Below are positions 44,816-53,299 of a DNA stretch of 64,000 bases, one piece after another. A program made the position numbers and the translations under genes. Source of the stretch: Pseudomonadota bacterium (lineage in GTDB: Bacteria; Desulfobacterota; Syntrophobacteria; Syntrophobacterales; Syntrophobacteraceae); the NCBI GenBank assembly GCA_023416335.1, contig JAEZHY010000293.1, forward strand, positions 1 to 64,000, given 5' to 3'. Within the stretch, counting starts at the first letter, position 1, and each line of letters starts with the position of its first letter. Under the pieces are notes generated by a model that was not told where the DNA came from, ran no database searches, and was given only the letters and a program-made list of their open reading frames with translations.

Positions 44816-46062
44816 TATCCCACCTCCACCAGCAGATGTTCCGAATCCACTTTGAGGGCGTACCTGTCGAGAGGCCGGGGCGGCGGACCGGCGATCACAT
44901 TGCCGTCGCGGTCAAAGGTCCCTCCGTGGCAGGCGCAATGGAAGCGGCCCGCGGAAGCATCCCATTTGACGATGCAGCCCAGGTGCGTACAGCTCGCCTT
45001 GAAACAGACCATTTCGTCTCCCGTCCGGGATACGAGGACGGGAACTTCGTTTGCCTGGGTGTAGAGGCCGTTCTTGACGTCGTAGCGCATGTGGAATGTG
45101 GCAACATGACCCGCCGGAATTTCTCTGACCGGCGCAACCGGCACCCACATTTTGGGAGTCTTCGAAAGGCTCGGCCCCACAACTGCGGTAGCCGCGACGC
45201 CGCCCACGACAATTGCCGCGCACGCACCCAGGACACCGACGCCGATCCGGCGCACGAACGTCCTCCTGTCCATTTCGGTCAGGGGCGGAGGAGACGTCAC
45301 GTCGAGTACCGGGGCAGGGTCCTCCTCCCGTGGTTTGATCTCTTTCAGGTGCTTTAGTGCGAGCCTCTGGATGTATTTGATGGCGCGTGTGCCGCTGATG
45401 TTCTTGGGACAGACTTCGGTGCAGTTGAATTCCGTGCGGCAGTTATAGCAGGATGCCAGGGCGCGGTCGAGACGCTCCGAGAATAGGCCGTCACGGCTGT
45501 CCGCCAGCAGGGTGAAGGCCCTGTTGAGTGCCGCCGGGCCGGCGTAGCCGTCGTGGTAGTGGCACATCGTGCAGCTCGAAACACAGCACCCGCAGGCGAT
45601 GCACTCGGTGGCCTGGCCTATGTCCAGCCTCTCCTGCGAATCGGGACGAATCTTGAGCGGTTCGTCGAACTCTTCCCTCGGTTCGTAAAAGGGCAGGGCC
45701 TCCTCGTATTTCTTGAAGAAGGGCTCCATGTCCACAACCAGGTCTTTTATGACCGGGAAATGGTTGAGAGGCCTGATCGTGATCTCCTGACCCTGTGGAA
45801 TATGGGAAACATTGGTTTTACAGGCCAGTCCCTCTTTACCGTTTATGACCATGCCGCACGAGCCGCACATGTTCACACGGCAGGCATAGCGGAAGGCCAG
45901 GGAATTGTCCTGTTCCCGCTGGATGCGCAGCAGCACGTCCAGGATCGTTGTCTTGCTCTCGTTCGGAATGTTGAGCAGGTAGCTTTCAAAGCTGCCGGGG
46001 CCGCCTTTGTGCGGGTCGTATCGGAATATCCTGATTTCGCGCACGTTTTCTGCCTGAGCCAT
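44815..46062 (-). CDS. Succinate dehydrogenase iron-sulfur subunit fused to a Rieske protein
   Basis: The 415-residue frame holds two complete proteins. Residues 1-245 match SdhB/FrdB: CRVNMCGSCG and a later Cys for [2Fe-2S], CIACGCCVSSC for [4Fe-4S], and CYNCRTEFNCTEVCP for the third cluster region. A proline-rich linker (245-263) follows. Residues 264-415 match a QcrA-type Rieske protein: a twin-arginine-like RRTFVRRIG, a helix at about 273-295, then CTHLGC and CACHGG. The order puts SdhB in the cytoplasm and the Rieske domain outside, which is topologically sensible. No stop codon or ribosome binding site lies at the internal ATG (45273), so a true fusion is favoured. A separate internal start or an assembly error remains possible. 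Confidence 0.85.
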   Translation of the reverse strand: MAQAENVREIRIFRYDPHKGGPGSFESYLLNIPNESKTTILDVLLRIQREQDNSLAFRYACRVNMCGSCGMVINGKEGLACKTNVSHIPQGQEITIRPLNHFPVIKDLVVDMEPFFKKYEEALPFYEPREEFDEPLKIRPDSQERLDIGQATECIACGCCVSSCTMCHYHDGYAGPAALNRAFTLLADSRDGLFSERLDRALASCYNCRTEFNCTEVCPKNISGTRAIKYIQRLALKHLKEIKPREEDPAPVLDVTSPPPLTEMDRRTFVRRIGVGVLGACAAIVVGGVAATAVVGPSLSKTPKMWVPVAPVREIPAGHVATFHMRYDVKNGLYTQANEVPVLVSRTGDEMVCFKASCTHLGCIVKWDASAGRFHCACHGGTFDRDGNVIAGPPPRPLDRYALKVDSEHLLVEVG

Positions 46063-46156
46063 AGCTTGTTCTCCTCCGGTCTTGCCCTTGACTCCGCATC
46101 ATCCGCCGTAAGCCTTTCCGTTTTCCCGTTTCCGGAAAGGAACAGGGACGCTGCCT

Positions 46157-46498
46157 CTAGTAGGTGGCGTACCAGACGATGATCATGACGAGCAGGCCGA
46201 GGCCCGTCAGACCCCAGATGAGCGCCCGCTGGTACTTGATGCCCACGAGATTGAAGTCGAGAAGAATGACCCGCAGACCCAGTGACGCGTGGAAAGTCAC
46301 GGAAAGCAGGAGCAGAAACTGGATAATCGGTTTGTAAGTCAAGGTTACGTGGAGACAGAGGAACACGACAATGGCGAGCGCGGAGATCCGCTGCCACATC
46401 CATGCCCACATGCCCATCTGGGTGCTTTCCCTGCGGCGTGGGTCGTATTCGCCCCAGCGTAGAGGTTTTCGATATTCGATGGAAATATTCTGATCCAT
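46157..46498 (-). CDS. Succinate dehydrogenase membrane anchor (SdhC-like)
   Basis: This 113-residue protein has three hydrophobic helices. WQRISALAIVVFLCLH and VTFHASLGLRVILLDF match the SdhC family, including the likely haem b His in the second. It would bind quinone and hold the flavoprotein and iron-sulfur subunits on the membrane. Usually two three-helix anchors (SdhC and SdhD) or one five-helix anchor are present; only one three-helix anchor is seen here. AAAGGAG precedes the ATG at 46498. It lies between sdhA and the SdhB::Rieske gene. Confidence 0.82.
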   Translation of the reverse strand: MDQNISIEYRKPLRWGEYDPRRRESTQMGMWAWMWQRISALAIVVFLCLHVTLTYKPIIQFLLLLSVTFHASLGLRVILLDFNLVGIKYQRALIWGLTGLGLLVMIIVWYATY

Positions 46499-46545
46499 GG
46501 ACTGCTCCTTTGGTCGTTTCCTGAATACCGCAGTGGTGGAAACCC

Positions 46546-48270
46546 TTATTTCTTGTATTTCTGACATTCCTCAACCGACTTGTGTTTGAAGACGACCGGC
46601 TTCTTTTCCGCTACCGGTTTCCCGTCCTCGCCCCGTTTGAGGAAAATGTTGAACAGGCCGTAGTCGTCGCGCTGTTCGGGAAAATCCTGCCTGAAGTGCG
46701 CACCGCGGGTTTCTTCCCGAAGCATGGCCGATGAAGCGATCATCCTGGTGGCATCCAGCATGCTCAGCAAATTGAGCCATGTGGTGTACATCATGTTGTA
46801 GGCAGGCCCTCCGGTGACCTTCGCCTTGTAGACCTCCAGGGCGATTTCCTCGATTCCGGTCAGAGCTTCGGTGAGTTCTCCCGCTGTCCGGGCAACGCCG
46901 ACCTTGTTCCAGTTGAGTTCCTGGATTTCCTTCTGGAGTTCGAACGGATTTGGTCCCTGAGCGCGTTGGAGCGGGGCGCTGAGCCTTGCGATGATTTCCT
47001 CCGCCATGCCCTGCCTGGATTCCTTGATGGTGAGATTTCCGTTGGTAAGATACTTTCCGATGTTTTTCCCGGTCAGCCGCCCGTAGACGCACGAGTCGCA
47101 TATGCCGTTTCCGCCGAGGCGGTTTGCGCCGTGTACGCCTCCGGAGTCCTCACCGGCCACGAAGAGCTTTTCCAGTGTGGCCTTGCCGCCGGTATCGATC
47201 ACCGCGCCGCCCATGAAGAAGTGCGCCGAGGGACCGACCGGTACGCGGCCTCTTGCCAGGTCGTAGTTGAACTGGGCACAGCGCTCAGCCATGCCGGGGA
47301 AGTTCTTCAGAACGTATTCGGCTCCGAGGTGGGACGCATCGATATGGACTCCGCCCTCCGGACAGGCCCTGCCGGCCATCATCTCAAGGTAGGAGGACCT
47401 GCTCACGACGTCGCGTGTCGCTCGCTCTCCGACGTCGGGCGAATACTTGAGCATGTACCGCTCGCCTTCACCGTTATAGAGGTGGGCACCCGAACCCCGC
47501 AACCCTTCCTCCAGAAGAGCGCCGGCGACGACGCTGCCCTGGACGATCAGCCCGGTCGGGTGGAACTGGAGCATCTCCATGTCCTTCATTATGGCGCCTG
47601 CCCGGTAGAGCATGCCTATACCATCGACGGACTTTTCCGGGCCCGGGGCGTGGAAGCGATAATGCGTGGGGCCCCCGCCTGTTGCAACCATGGTGGCGGC
47701 AGCTTCTGCGACGAGGAATTCCCCCCGCCTCATGTCGAAAAGCACCGCGCCGGTGACTGTCTGCCCGGTTTCATCGAGCAGAAGTTCCACGGCCCTGGTT
47801 TCTTCGAGGACCTTGATGCGCCGTTTGATGATCTGTTCCGTCAGGCGGCTGATGATTTCGATTCCGGTGAGGTCCCCTTTGTGGACCGTCCTGTCGAAGG
47901 ACTGTCCCGCAAAGGCTTTCTGATGGATCGTGCCGTCGGGATTGCGATCGAAAAAGCAGCCGAACTTTGTTTCCAGCTCTTTTATCGTCGGCGTGGCCTG
48001 TTGAACGAGCGTCAGGGCCATGTCCTGGTCGTTGACGTACTGGCCGCCCTTGAGCGTGTCCATGAGGTGTTTTTCATGGGAATCTTCGCGATTCAGGACG
48101 ACGTTGAAACCGCCCTGAACCATGCGGCTGCATCCTCCCTTGCCCTTGAGGGCCTTGGTTGCCATGAGGATGTTCAGATTGGGATTGATATCGTGAGCAT
48201 AGAGCGCGGCCAGCTGCGCCGCGGCTCCCATTCCGATGATGAGCAGATCGGCCTTGATTTTTGCAACCAT
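46546..48270 (-). CDS. Succinate dehydrogenase/fumarate reductase flavoprotein subunit
   Basis: This 574-residue FAD protein has the usual order: ADLLIIGMGAAAQLAALYA, DMEMLQFHPTG, the catalytic-region GERYMLKYSP, GPSAHFFMGG and HGANRLGGNGICDSCVYG. It oxidises succinate or reduces fumarate. The position of the histidine that links FAD covalently in most SdhA/FrdA proteins reads GGCSRMVQGG, so that His seems to be missing, as in L-aspartate oxidase, which binds FAD non-covalently. The TGH seen later in typical SdhA is TGI here. L-aspartate oxidase is unlikely because sdhC and sdhB follow. It is the first gene of the operon that runs to fumarase. Confidence 0.87.
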   Translation of the reverse strand: MVAKIKADLLIIGMGAAAQLAALYAHDINPNLNILMATKALKGKGGCSRMVQGGFNVVLNREDSHEKHLMDTLKGGQYVNDQDMALTLVQQATPTIKELETKFGCFFDRNPDGTIHQKAFAGQSFDRTVHKGDLTGIEIISRLTEQIIKRRIKVLEETRAVELLLDETGQTVTGAVLFDMRRGEFLVAEAAATMVATGGGPTHYRFHAPGPEKSVDGIGMLYRAGAIMKDMEMLQFHPTGLIVQGSVVAGALLEEGLRGSGAHLYNGEGERYMLKYSPDVGERATRDVVSRSSYLEMMAGRACPEGGVHIDASHLGAEYVLKNFPGMAERCAQFNYDLARGRVPVGPSAHFFMGGAVIDTGGKATLEKLFVAGEDSGGVHGANRLGGNGICDSCVYGRLTGKNIGKYLTNGNLTIKESRQGMAEEIIARLSAPLQRAQGPNPFELQKEIQELNWNKVGVARTAGELTEALTGIEEIALEVYKAKVTGGPAYNMMYTTWLNLLSMLDATRMIASSAMLREETRGAHFRQDFPEQRDDYGLFNIFLKRGEDGKPVAEKKPVVFKHKSVEECQKYKK

Positions 48271-48400
48271 GCTGTTTCCTTGCCTCTCTGAAGTTCAAGG
48301 TGCAGCGGTAGTATCGACCACGCCGTTGGAAGGGCGCGATCCTGTTTTGCCGAAAGTCTTCGGTAGCGACTTCTGTAAAAGAACCTGAATGATGGAAGAC

Positions 48401-48472
48401 AAAAGGCCGGGGATCGAGGTATCCGAAAGGTGCCCCCCATGCTCCAAACGGGCTGATGCACCCGGCCTTTTT
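48401..48472 (-). terminator. Large stem-loop between suyB-like and sdhA genes
   Basis: AAAAGGCCGGG and CCCGGCCTTTT form an 11-base closing stem around about 50 bases. Inside, read on the minus strand, GGTGC pairs with GCACC and GGAT pairs with ATCC, giving a branched fold. It ends close to TTTTGTC. It may terminate the suyAB transcript or control read-through into sdhA. Confidence 0.55.
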
Positions 48473-48532
48473 GGGCCGTATCCCGCCCAGGAGGTCAGGG
48501 CGGGGGCGGCAGTGAGATACGTTGTTGAAGAG

Positions 48533-49696
48533 TTACGCGCTCCTGTAAAGCTTCGTCATGATGAACTCTCTGTGGCCGAGTGATTCAGCCGCGGTGTGTC
48601 TGCCGTTCGCGGTCCGGCGGATCATGTCGAGCAATTGGTCGCCAGCCTGGTCCAGGGTCAGTTCGCCCCTGAGGATGCCGGAGCAGTCGTAGTCGATGTG
48701 TTCGGACATGGTGCTTACGGTGATCGGGTTGGCCGACAGCTTGATTACGGGCTCGATCGGGTTGCCGATGACGTTGCCCTGGCCGGTCGGGAAGAGGTGG
48801 ACGACGAAGCCCGCCGCTGCCCAGAGGGTTACGGCTTCAGCGGCAGCCGAAGAGGTGTCCATGTACCAGAGGCCCGGGCCTGTCGGGGCTTCGGCCGGTT
48901 CCAGAACGCCTACATACATCGACTTCTTGCCGATCTTCTGGAGGTTTCCGAATGCCTTTTCCTCGATCGTGGTCAGGCCGCCCTTGATATTTCCCTTTGT
49001 GGGCTGGGATCCGGACAGGTCGTCGGTCTTGTTCTCATTGATGAAGTCGTTGTAATCAGTCCACATTTTGTAGAATTTATCGCCGATTTCCGGGGTTGCG
49101 CCGCGTGATTGACAAACCAGTTCCGCACCCGTGATTTCCGAGGTTTCACCGAAGGATGTCGTTGCGCCTACAGCATTCAGCTTGTCGATTGCGTTGCCGA
49201 CGGTGGGGCACGAAGCCAGGCCCGATGTCGTGTCGGACTCGCCGCATTTTACCGAGACCCAGATTTCGGAGAGGTCTACTTCTTCCTTTTGCAGTTCAGT
49301 TGCCCATTGCAGGAACTCTTTGGCCTTCCGGCTGGCGTCCGCAACGGTCTGGATCTGGCCGTGCCGCTCGATTGCGAATCCGGCTGCAGGCTTTCCAGTC
49401 TTCTTTATGCCTTCAACGATGATGTTGGTCCATTCGGGTTCGATGCCTATTACGACGGCCGCCGCAACGTTGGGATTGCAGCCGGTGCCGATGATCGTTC
49501 GGAAAAAGAGCTTCAGATCTTCGCCGAACTGCAGGCGTCCGTAGGCGTGTGGCAGGGCAAGAGTCCCCGGGATATTGTTTGCGACTGCTTCGCAAGCTGC
49601 GTTCGAAAGGTCGTCCAGAGCGAGGATGACGACATGATTGCGTACGCCTACTCGGCCATTTTCACGACGATAGCCCCATACTTTTCCCAGACTCAT
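48533..49696 (-). CDS. UxaA-family lyase, probable (2R)-sulfolactate sulfo-lyase beta subunit
   Basis: This 387-residue protein has the UxaA C-terminal fold. It shows REDGR-like [28 protein letters not shown], the Cys-bearing [19 protein letters not shown] and a [14 protein letters not shown] segment, and ends [12 protein letters not shown]. From memory these resemble SuyB more than altronate dehydratase. SuyAB splits sulfolactate into pyruvate and sulfite. GAGGTGG precedes the ATG at 49696; a GTG three codons upstream lacks a proper site. The gene starts two bases after the small subunit stop. Confidence 0.75.
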   Translation of the reverse strand: MSLGKVWGYRRENGRVGVRNHVVILALDDLSNAACEAVANNIPGTLALPHAYGRLQFGEDLKLFFRTIIGTGCNPNVAAAVVIGIEPEWTNIIVEGIKKTGKPAAGFAIERHGQIQTVADASRKAKEFLQWATELQKEEVDLSEIWVSVKCGESDTTSGLASCPTVGNAIDKLNAVGATTSFGETSEITGAELVCQSRGATPEIGDKFYKMWTDYNDFINENKTDDLSGSQPTKGNIKGGLTTIEEKAFGNLQKIGKKSMYVGVLEPAEAPTGPGLWYMDTSSAAAEAVTLWAAAGFVVHLFPTGQGNVIGNPIEPVIKLSANPITVSTMSEHIDYDCSGILRGELTLDQAGDQLLDMIRRTANGRHTAAESLGHREFIMTKLYRSA

Positions 49697-49698
49697 GG

Positions 49699-49977
49699 TT
49701 ACCACCTCTTCGTTTTCAGATTGTGAACATGGACATGAGCGCCCTTTTCGAATCCGGCGACCACTCTGCCGATATCGTGCCCGTACTTGAGGACCGTGTC
49801 CCCATCCTTCATCGGGGCCAACGCGATCTTATGACCGAGAGGGATGTCCTCCAGGGCCTTGATCTGGATCGGGGCCTGCGAGTCCATATAGATCCCGCTG
49901 ACCGTCTCGTTCGCTTTGATATCGACCGTGGCTACGCCGACCGTGTCGGCTTTCTCATGAACCAAAAACTGAATCAT
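49699..49977 (-). CDS. UxaA-family lyase small subunit, probable SuyA
   Basis: This 92-residue SAF-domain protein matches the small subunit of sulfolactate sulfo-lyase and the N-terminal domain of altronate/galactarate dehydratases. It shows [26 protein letters not shown] and the conserved end [20 protein letters not shown] precedes the start. It is always encoded next to the large subunit. The upstream 360 bases carry a candidate sigma-54 promoter and palindromes. Confidence 0.8.
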   Translation of the reverse strand: MIQFLVHEKADTVGVATVDIKANETVSGIYMDSQAPIQIKALEDIPLGHKIALAPMKDGDTVLKYGHDIGRVVAGFEKGAHVHVHNLKTKRW

Positions 49978-50140
49978 AGGTGTACTCCTTGGTCTCTTGC
50001 CGGCTGCTCTTTCCGCCGGCTGGAATCAATTCACAAATCCCGGCCGGGTGCCTTGCCGGGACCACCCACATTCTCTCCAGACGCTAACGCGGGTTCCCTC
50101 ATAAAGATTTGAAAATCAATCAGGTTCGTCCTTGTATTAA

Positions 50141-50155
50141 GCAATGGGCATGCCG
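50141..50155 (-). promoter_or_regulatory. Candidate sigma-54 promoter for suyAB
   Basis: On the minus strand the sequence CGGCATGCCCATTGC matches the -24/-12 pattern: GG and GC are spaced exactly as in TGGCACG-N4-TTGC, with two deviations (C for the first T, T for C in CACG). It lies about 165 bases before the SuyA start. A sigma-54 activator gene is two genes upstream. Confidence 0.5.
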
Positions 50156-50227
50156 GCGTGAACTGTTTTGAAATTGGCCGTACGTAAAGGTTTGAGCGGG
50201 CATCGGTCCTTATCCTGCAATTTTGCC

Positions 50228-50264
50228 GGGCCGAAAATTCGGCCCCGGGCCAAATTTTCGGCCC
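50228..50264. promoter_or_regulatory. Double palindrome, candidate activator binding site
   Basis: GGGCCGAAAATTCGGCCC (50228-50245) and GGGCCAAATTTTCGGCCC (50247-50264) are adjacent near-palindromes, one base apart and complementary to each other at 17 of 18 positions. They lie 73-109 bases upstream of the -24 element, the normal distance for sigma-54 activator sites. A further GGAGGGG/CCCCTCC hairpin lies at 50294-50319. Confidence 0.5.
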
Positions 50265-50340
50265 GAATTGGTTTGCGGCTTCCTGCGTTGCGGGGAGGGG
50301 CCTGATGGGCATCCCCTCCTGCAGCATTGCAGGACAAAGA

Positions 50341-51249
50341 TCAAACGTTTCGGTTGTAGGTGCTTGTAATTACGTTGGGTTTTGGTTCGGGCCGAATATT
50401 GGGCTCATCGGATGATATCGACTGAAAATCCACCCTCTCTTCTCCACTGGAAGACGTTCCCGCAGGTACGGCAAGACCGGCCGAACCGAGTAGCCTCAGC
50501 TTCTGCCTCACCGATTTCTCGAGTGAGGCATGCTCGGCGGAAATATCCGAACTGCCTGCCTGGGGCCCGTTTGCGCAGAGGGTGAAATAGAACCTGGTCA
50601 CTCCGGCCGCGACTGCCGTGATTATTTCCTGAGGGAAAAGCCCCGTGGCTTCGTCAAGAGAGATTCCGCCCGATATGGATTTCCCGATACTCTCCAGCAT
50701 TTCTATTTCCGAGTTATGCCTGCGACCCATGCTTTGAGGGATGGAGATGACAAGCGAATCGACGTCGGTGTCCCGAACGAATCTTTCTGCGAGTCGGTAT
50801 ATGAAGCAACGGCCGGAAGTATCTTTCCCGAAATCGCCGAAAGCCCCGATTTTTCCTTCAATCGAGACTGAGTGGCGGTGGGCCGTCTCCGCCGCCTGGG
50901 CGGTCAGTGCAAGATTCACCGGAAACGGCTGGAAGGAGCCGTCGAAGACAATGGTGCGGAATCCGAGATCGACAGCGAGTCGGACGGAGTCGATGCTTCG
51001 CAGGTTGTGGAAGACCACCTCCACCGGAATTGGTGACTGCTCGGCAATGCTGAGCACCGATGAAGCGAGACCCGGGAGGGCATCGTGTCCGACGAGGTCG
51101 GGATCGACGCAGAGCCCGATGGGAGATGCTTCCTTTTCGGCGGTATCGATCAGGAGTTGGGCATATTGAGGGGCGGTCACGCTGAAAGTCCCGATGGACC
51201 ACCTGGTATCGGGATGAACCAAGATCTGCTGCTTGCCGCTATACTGCAT
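50341..51249 (-). CDS. Class II aldolase-fold protein, possibly inactive
   Basis: This 302-residue protein resembles class II fructose-bisphosphate/ketose aldolases over a TIM barrel: IPVEVVFHNLRSID matches the PVALHLDHG strand, FRTIVFDGSFQPFPVNLALTAQAAETAH matches the SVMIDGSH strand, and SIEGKIGAFGD matches the VEAELG strand. The usual zinc ligands in LDHG and LHGGS are not at their places (FHNL and SISGG here), so aldolase activity is doubtful. The C-terminal 50 residues are polar and unlike the family. AGGAGGAAA precedes the ATG at 51249. It lies between the activator gene and suyA, so it may act in sulfonate catabolism or regulation (inference). Confidence 0.65.
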   Translation of the reverse strand: MQYSGKQQILVHPDTRWSIGTFSVTAPQYAQLLIDTAEKEASPIGLCVDPDLVGHDALPGLASSVLSIAEQSPIPVEVVFHNLRSIDSVRLAVDLGFRTIVFDGSFQPFPVNLALTAQAAETAHRHSVSIEGKIGAFGDFGKDTSGRCFIYRLAERFVRDTDVDSLVISIPQSMGRRHNSEIEMLESIGKSISGGISLDEATGLFPQEIITAVAAGVTRFYFTLCANGPQAGSSDISAEHASLEKSVRQKLRLLGSAGLAVPAGTSSSGEERVDFQSISSDEPNIRPEPKPNVITSTYNRNV

Positions 51250-51352
51250 CACGATTTCCTCCTGCCGTTTTGCCGAGGTCCGAACGTGAACAAGAATGAA
51301 TTTATTATGATCAAGATTCGTGCCGGCGGGGAGGAGGAGGGGAGAGGTGAAG

Positions 51353-51429
51353 GTCAATGTTGTTGCTTTAAGGAAATACGCCGCTGGTTCCCAAGGTCCG
51401 CCCTGGGAACCCCGTCCCGGGAGGCAGGA
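51353..51429. repeat. Repeat family B, full copy
   Basis: GTCAATGTTGTTGCTTTAAG is followed by the hairpin GGTTCCCAAGG/CCCTGGGAACC and a GC-rich end. The reverse complement of 26771-26845 matches nearly throughout. Here it lies in the gap between the aldolase-like gene and the activator gene. Confidence 0.8.
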
Positions 51430-51465
51430 TTGGTGCATTTGCTTTACCGCATGCGTTATCGAGGA

Positions 51466-53064
51466 TCAGCTGTTTGCGCTGTCGCCATTCTGGAAATCCT
51501 GCGGATTCAGGCCGTGGATGCGCAGTTTGTATTGCAGGGTCGATTTCGGCATCTTCAGCATTGTGGCAGCGCCCTTCTTTCCGCCCACGACGCCTTTGGT
51601 GATGGAGAGCACCTTGGCCAGATGCTCCCGTTCCACTTCGTCGAGCGTCATGGGGGTGAACGCCGCGTCGGTGCGGCGGATATTGAGAAGTGGCTCGATG
51701 TCCGCCGTCGTAACCGTTTTACCGCTGAATACGATTATCATGCGCTTTACGATATTTCTCAGTTCCCGTACGTTCCCCGGCCAGGAATGCCGCCTCAGAA
51801 GATCTTTTGCTTCCTCCGAATAGATGGGGGGGGCGCGGTGCATGTTCTCGGATTCGCTCTGGGTCAACTGATGCACCAGGGGCTCGATTTCTTCGGTGCG
51901 CTCCCTGAGCGGCAGAAGGTGAAGCGAGATCGTATTGAGCCTGTAAAACAGATCCGAACGGAAAGTCCTGTTTATGATAGCGGACTGAAGATCGTTGTTT
52001 GTGGCCGCGATAACCCTGAAATTCATCTCGACGGAACGGCTGTCCCCGACCCGTTCGAAGCGCCCGTCCTGAAGGACGTGCAGTAGTTTTGCCTGGAGCG
52101 GCAGCGGCAGTTCGCCGATTTCGTCCAGGAAAACCGTGCCGCCGTTTGCCATCTCGAAGCGGCCGATCCGCTTGGAATTCGCGCCGGTAAACGCTCCTTT
52201 TACATGGCCGAAAAGTTCGCTTTCAAACAGGCTGGGAGAGAGCGCGGGGCAGTTTACCTTCACAAAAAGGGCGTCCCTGCGGCTGCTCAAGTAGTGGATA
52301 TAACGTGCTATACAGTCCTTGCCGGTCCCGGTTTCGCCGGTGATGAGCACGCCCGCGTCGCTGTCGGCGACGATCTCGACTTGCCGCATGATCTCGGTCA
52401 TCGCCGAACTGGAGTAGTAGAACTTGTCGGGGTGATACAGTCTGTCCACCTGTTTCAACAGATAGCTTTTCTGTTCTTCCAGGCGCGTATTAAGCGCTAT
52501 CAGGCGGGTATGCGAGAGCATGTTGTCGACGGCCAGGGCAACCTGGCTGGAAATCTCGGCGAGGAATCCGGCCATTTCGTCGATGTTTTCGGGCGGCTGT
52601 TTGAAGGAGAAATGAAGCGAGCCGACAACGTTATCACGCACAATGAGGGGGAAAGCCATGGTCGCCCGCAGCCCGGCGTCCATCATCAGCCTGATGGTCT
52701 GCCAATGGGTGTACCGGGACATGTCGGGTATTATGAGAGGCTGCCTGGAGGTGACCACCGCCCGTGCCACGGGGCCCTTTTCAAGTGAGCGCTCGCCATC
52801 GTCCATGCTTCTCACCTTAATGCCGTCCGCCATCGCAAACCAGCTCAGTGATTTGGAATCGGATTCGTAAACGGAGATGCTGAAGCGGTCGTAGCGGGCG
52901 ATTTTTCGGATCTCCGCGGCCATGCTCCGGAAAAGGTCGTCGCTTGATGTCTGATTGACGATCGCATTTGTGAATTCGAGCAGGGCTTTATAACGTGTGG
53001 CGGGATCAAAGCCGATGTGCGCCGAATTACCCACAGCCTCCAAACGATTGTCGCCGGCCATCAT
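51466..53064 (-). CDS. GAF-domain sigma-54-dependent activator (FhlA/NorR type)
   Basis: The 532-residue protein has a GAF sensor domain (about 30-195), a short coiled linker, an AAA+ domain (about 225-455) and a Fis-type HTH (about 490-520). The AAA+ part has [15 protein letters not shown] and FLDEIGE; the HTH has [17 protein letters not shown]. Such activators bind a small molecule or a gas at the GAF domain and drive sigma-54 promoters. Neighbouring suyAB has a candidate -24/-12 site and palindromes, making it the most likely target (inference). Two consecutive ATGs lie at the start after GAGGTC. Confidence 0.9.
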   Translation of the reverse strand: MMAGDNRLEAVGNSAHIGFDPATRYKALLEFTNAIVNQTSSDDLFRSMAAEIRKIARYDRFSISVYESDSKSLSWFAMADGIKVRSMDDGERSLEKGPVARAVVTSRQPLIIPDMSRYTHWQTIRLMMDAGLRATMAFPLIVRDNVVGSLHFSFKQPPENIDEMAGFLAEISSQVALAVDNMLSHTRLIALNTRLEEQKSYLLKQVDRLYHPDKFYYSSSAMTEIMRQVEIVADSDAGVLITGETGTGKDCIARYIHYLSSRRDALFVKVNCPALSPSLFESELFGHVKGAFTGANSKRIGRFEMANGGTVFLDEIGELPLPLQAKLLHVLQDGRFERVGDSRSVEMNFRVIAATNNDLQSAIINRTFRSDLFYRLNTISLHLLPLRERTEEIEPLVHQLTQSESENMHRAPPIYSEEAKDLLRRHSWPGNVRELRNIVKRMIIVFSGKTVTTADIEPLLNIRRTDAAFTPMTLDEVEREHLAKVLSITKGVVGGKKGAATMLKMPKSTLQYKLRIHGLNPQDFQNGDSANS

Positions 53065-53299
53065 GACCTCATTTTCATATTCCAGGGCGGGTGTATGTAA
53101 TAAATAGAAGTCGCTGAATTTTAGATTAGTGCCGAAGGCAAATCAAGCGTTTGTAGCTTCGATTCAGATACGGTTCGGACAGCGGCTTTTGTTTGAACAC
53201 TGTGGGGGTATTCCGTTTCAAACCGCGGGCAGAGTATTTACCTTGGATATAGCAGGGTTGCGTGCCTGCAGAAGATAGTGATTCGGAAAGGTCCCCGCT

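Noticed and set aside
46966..48291. A 441-codon open frame on the plus strand
   Set aside because: It is antisense to sdhA and shows no recognisable protein features.
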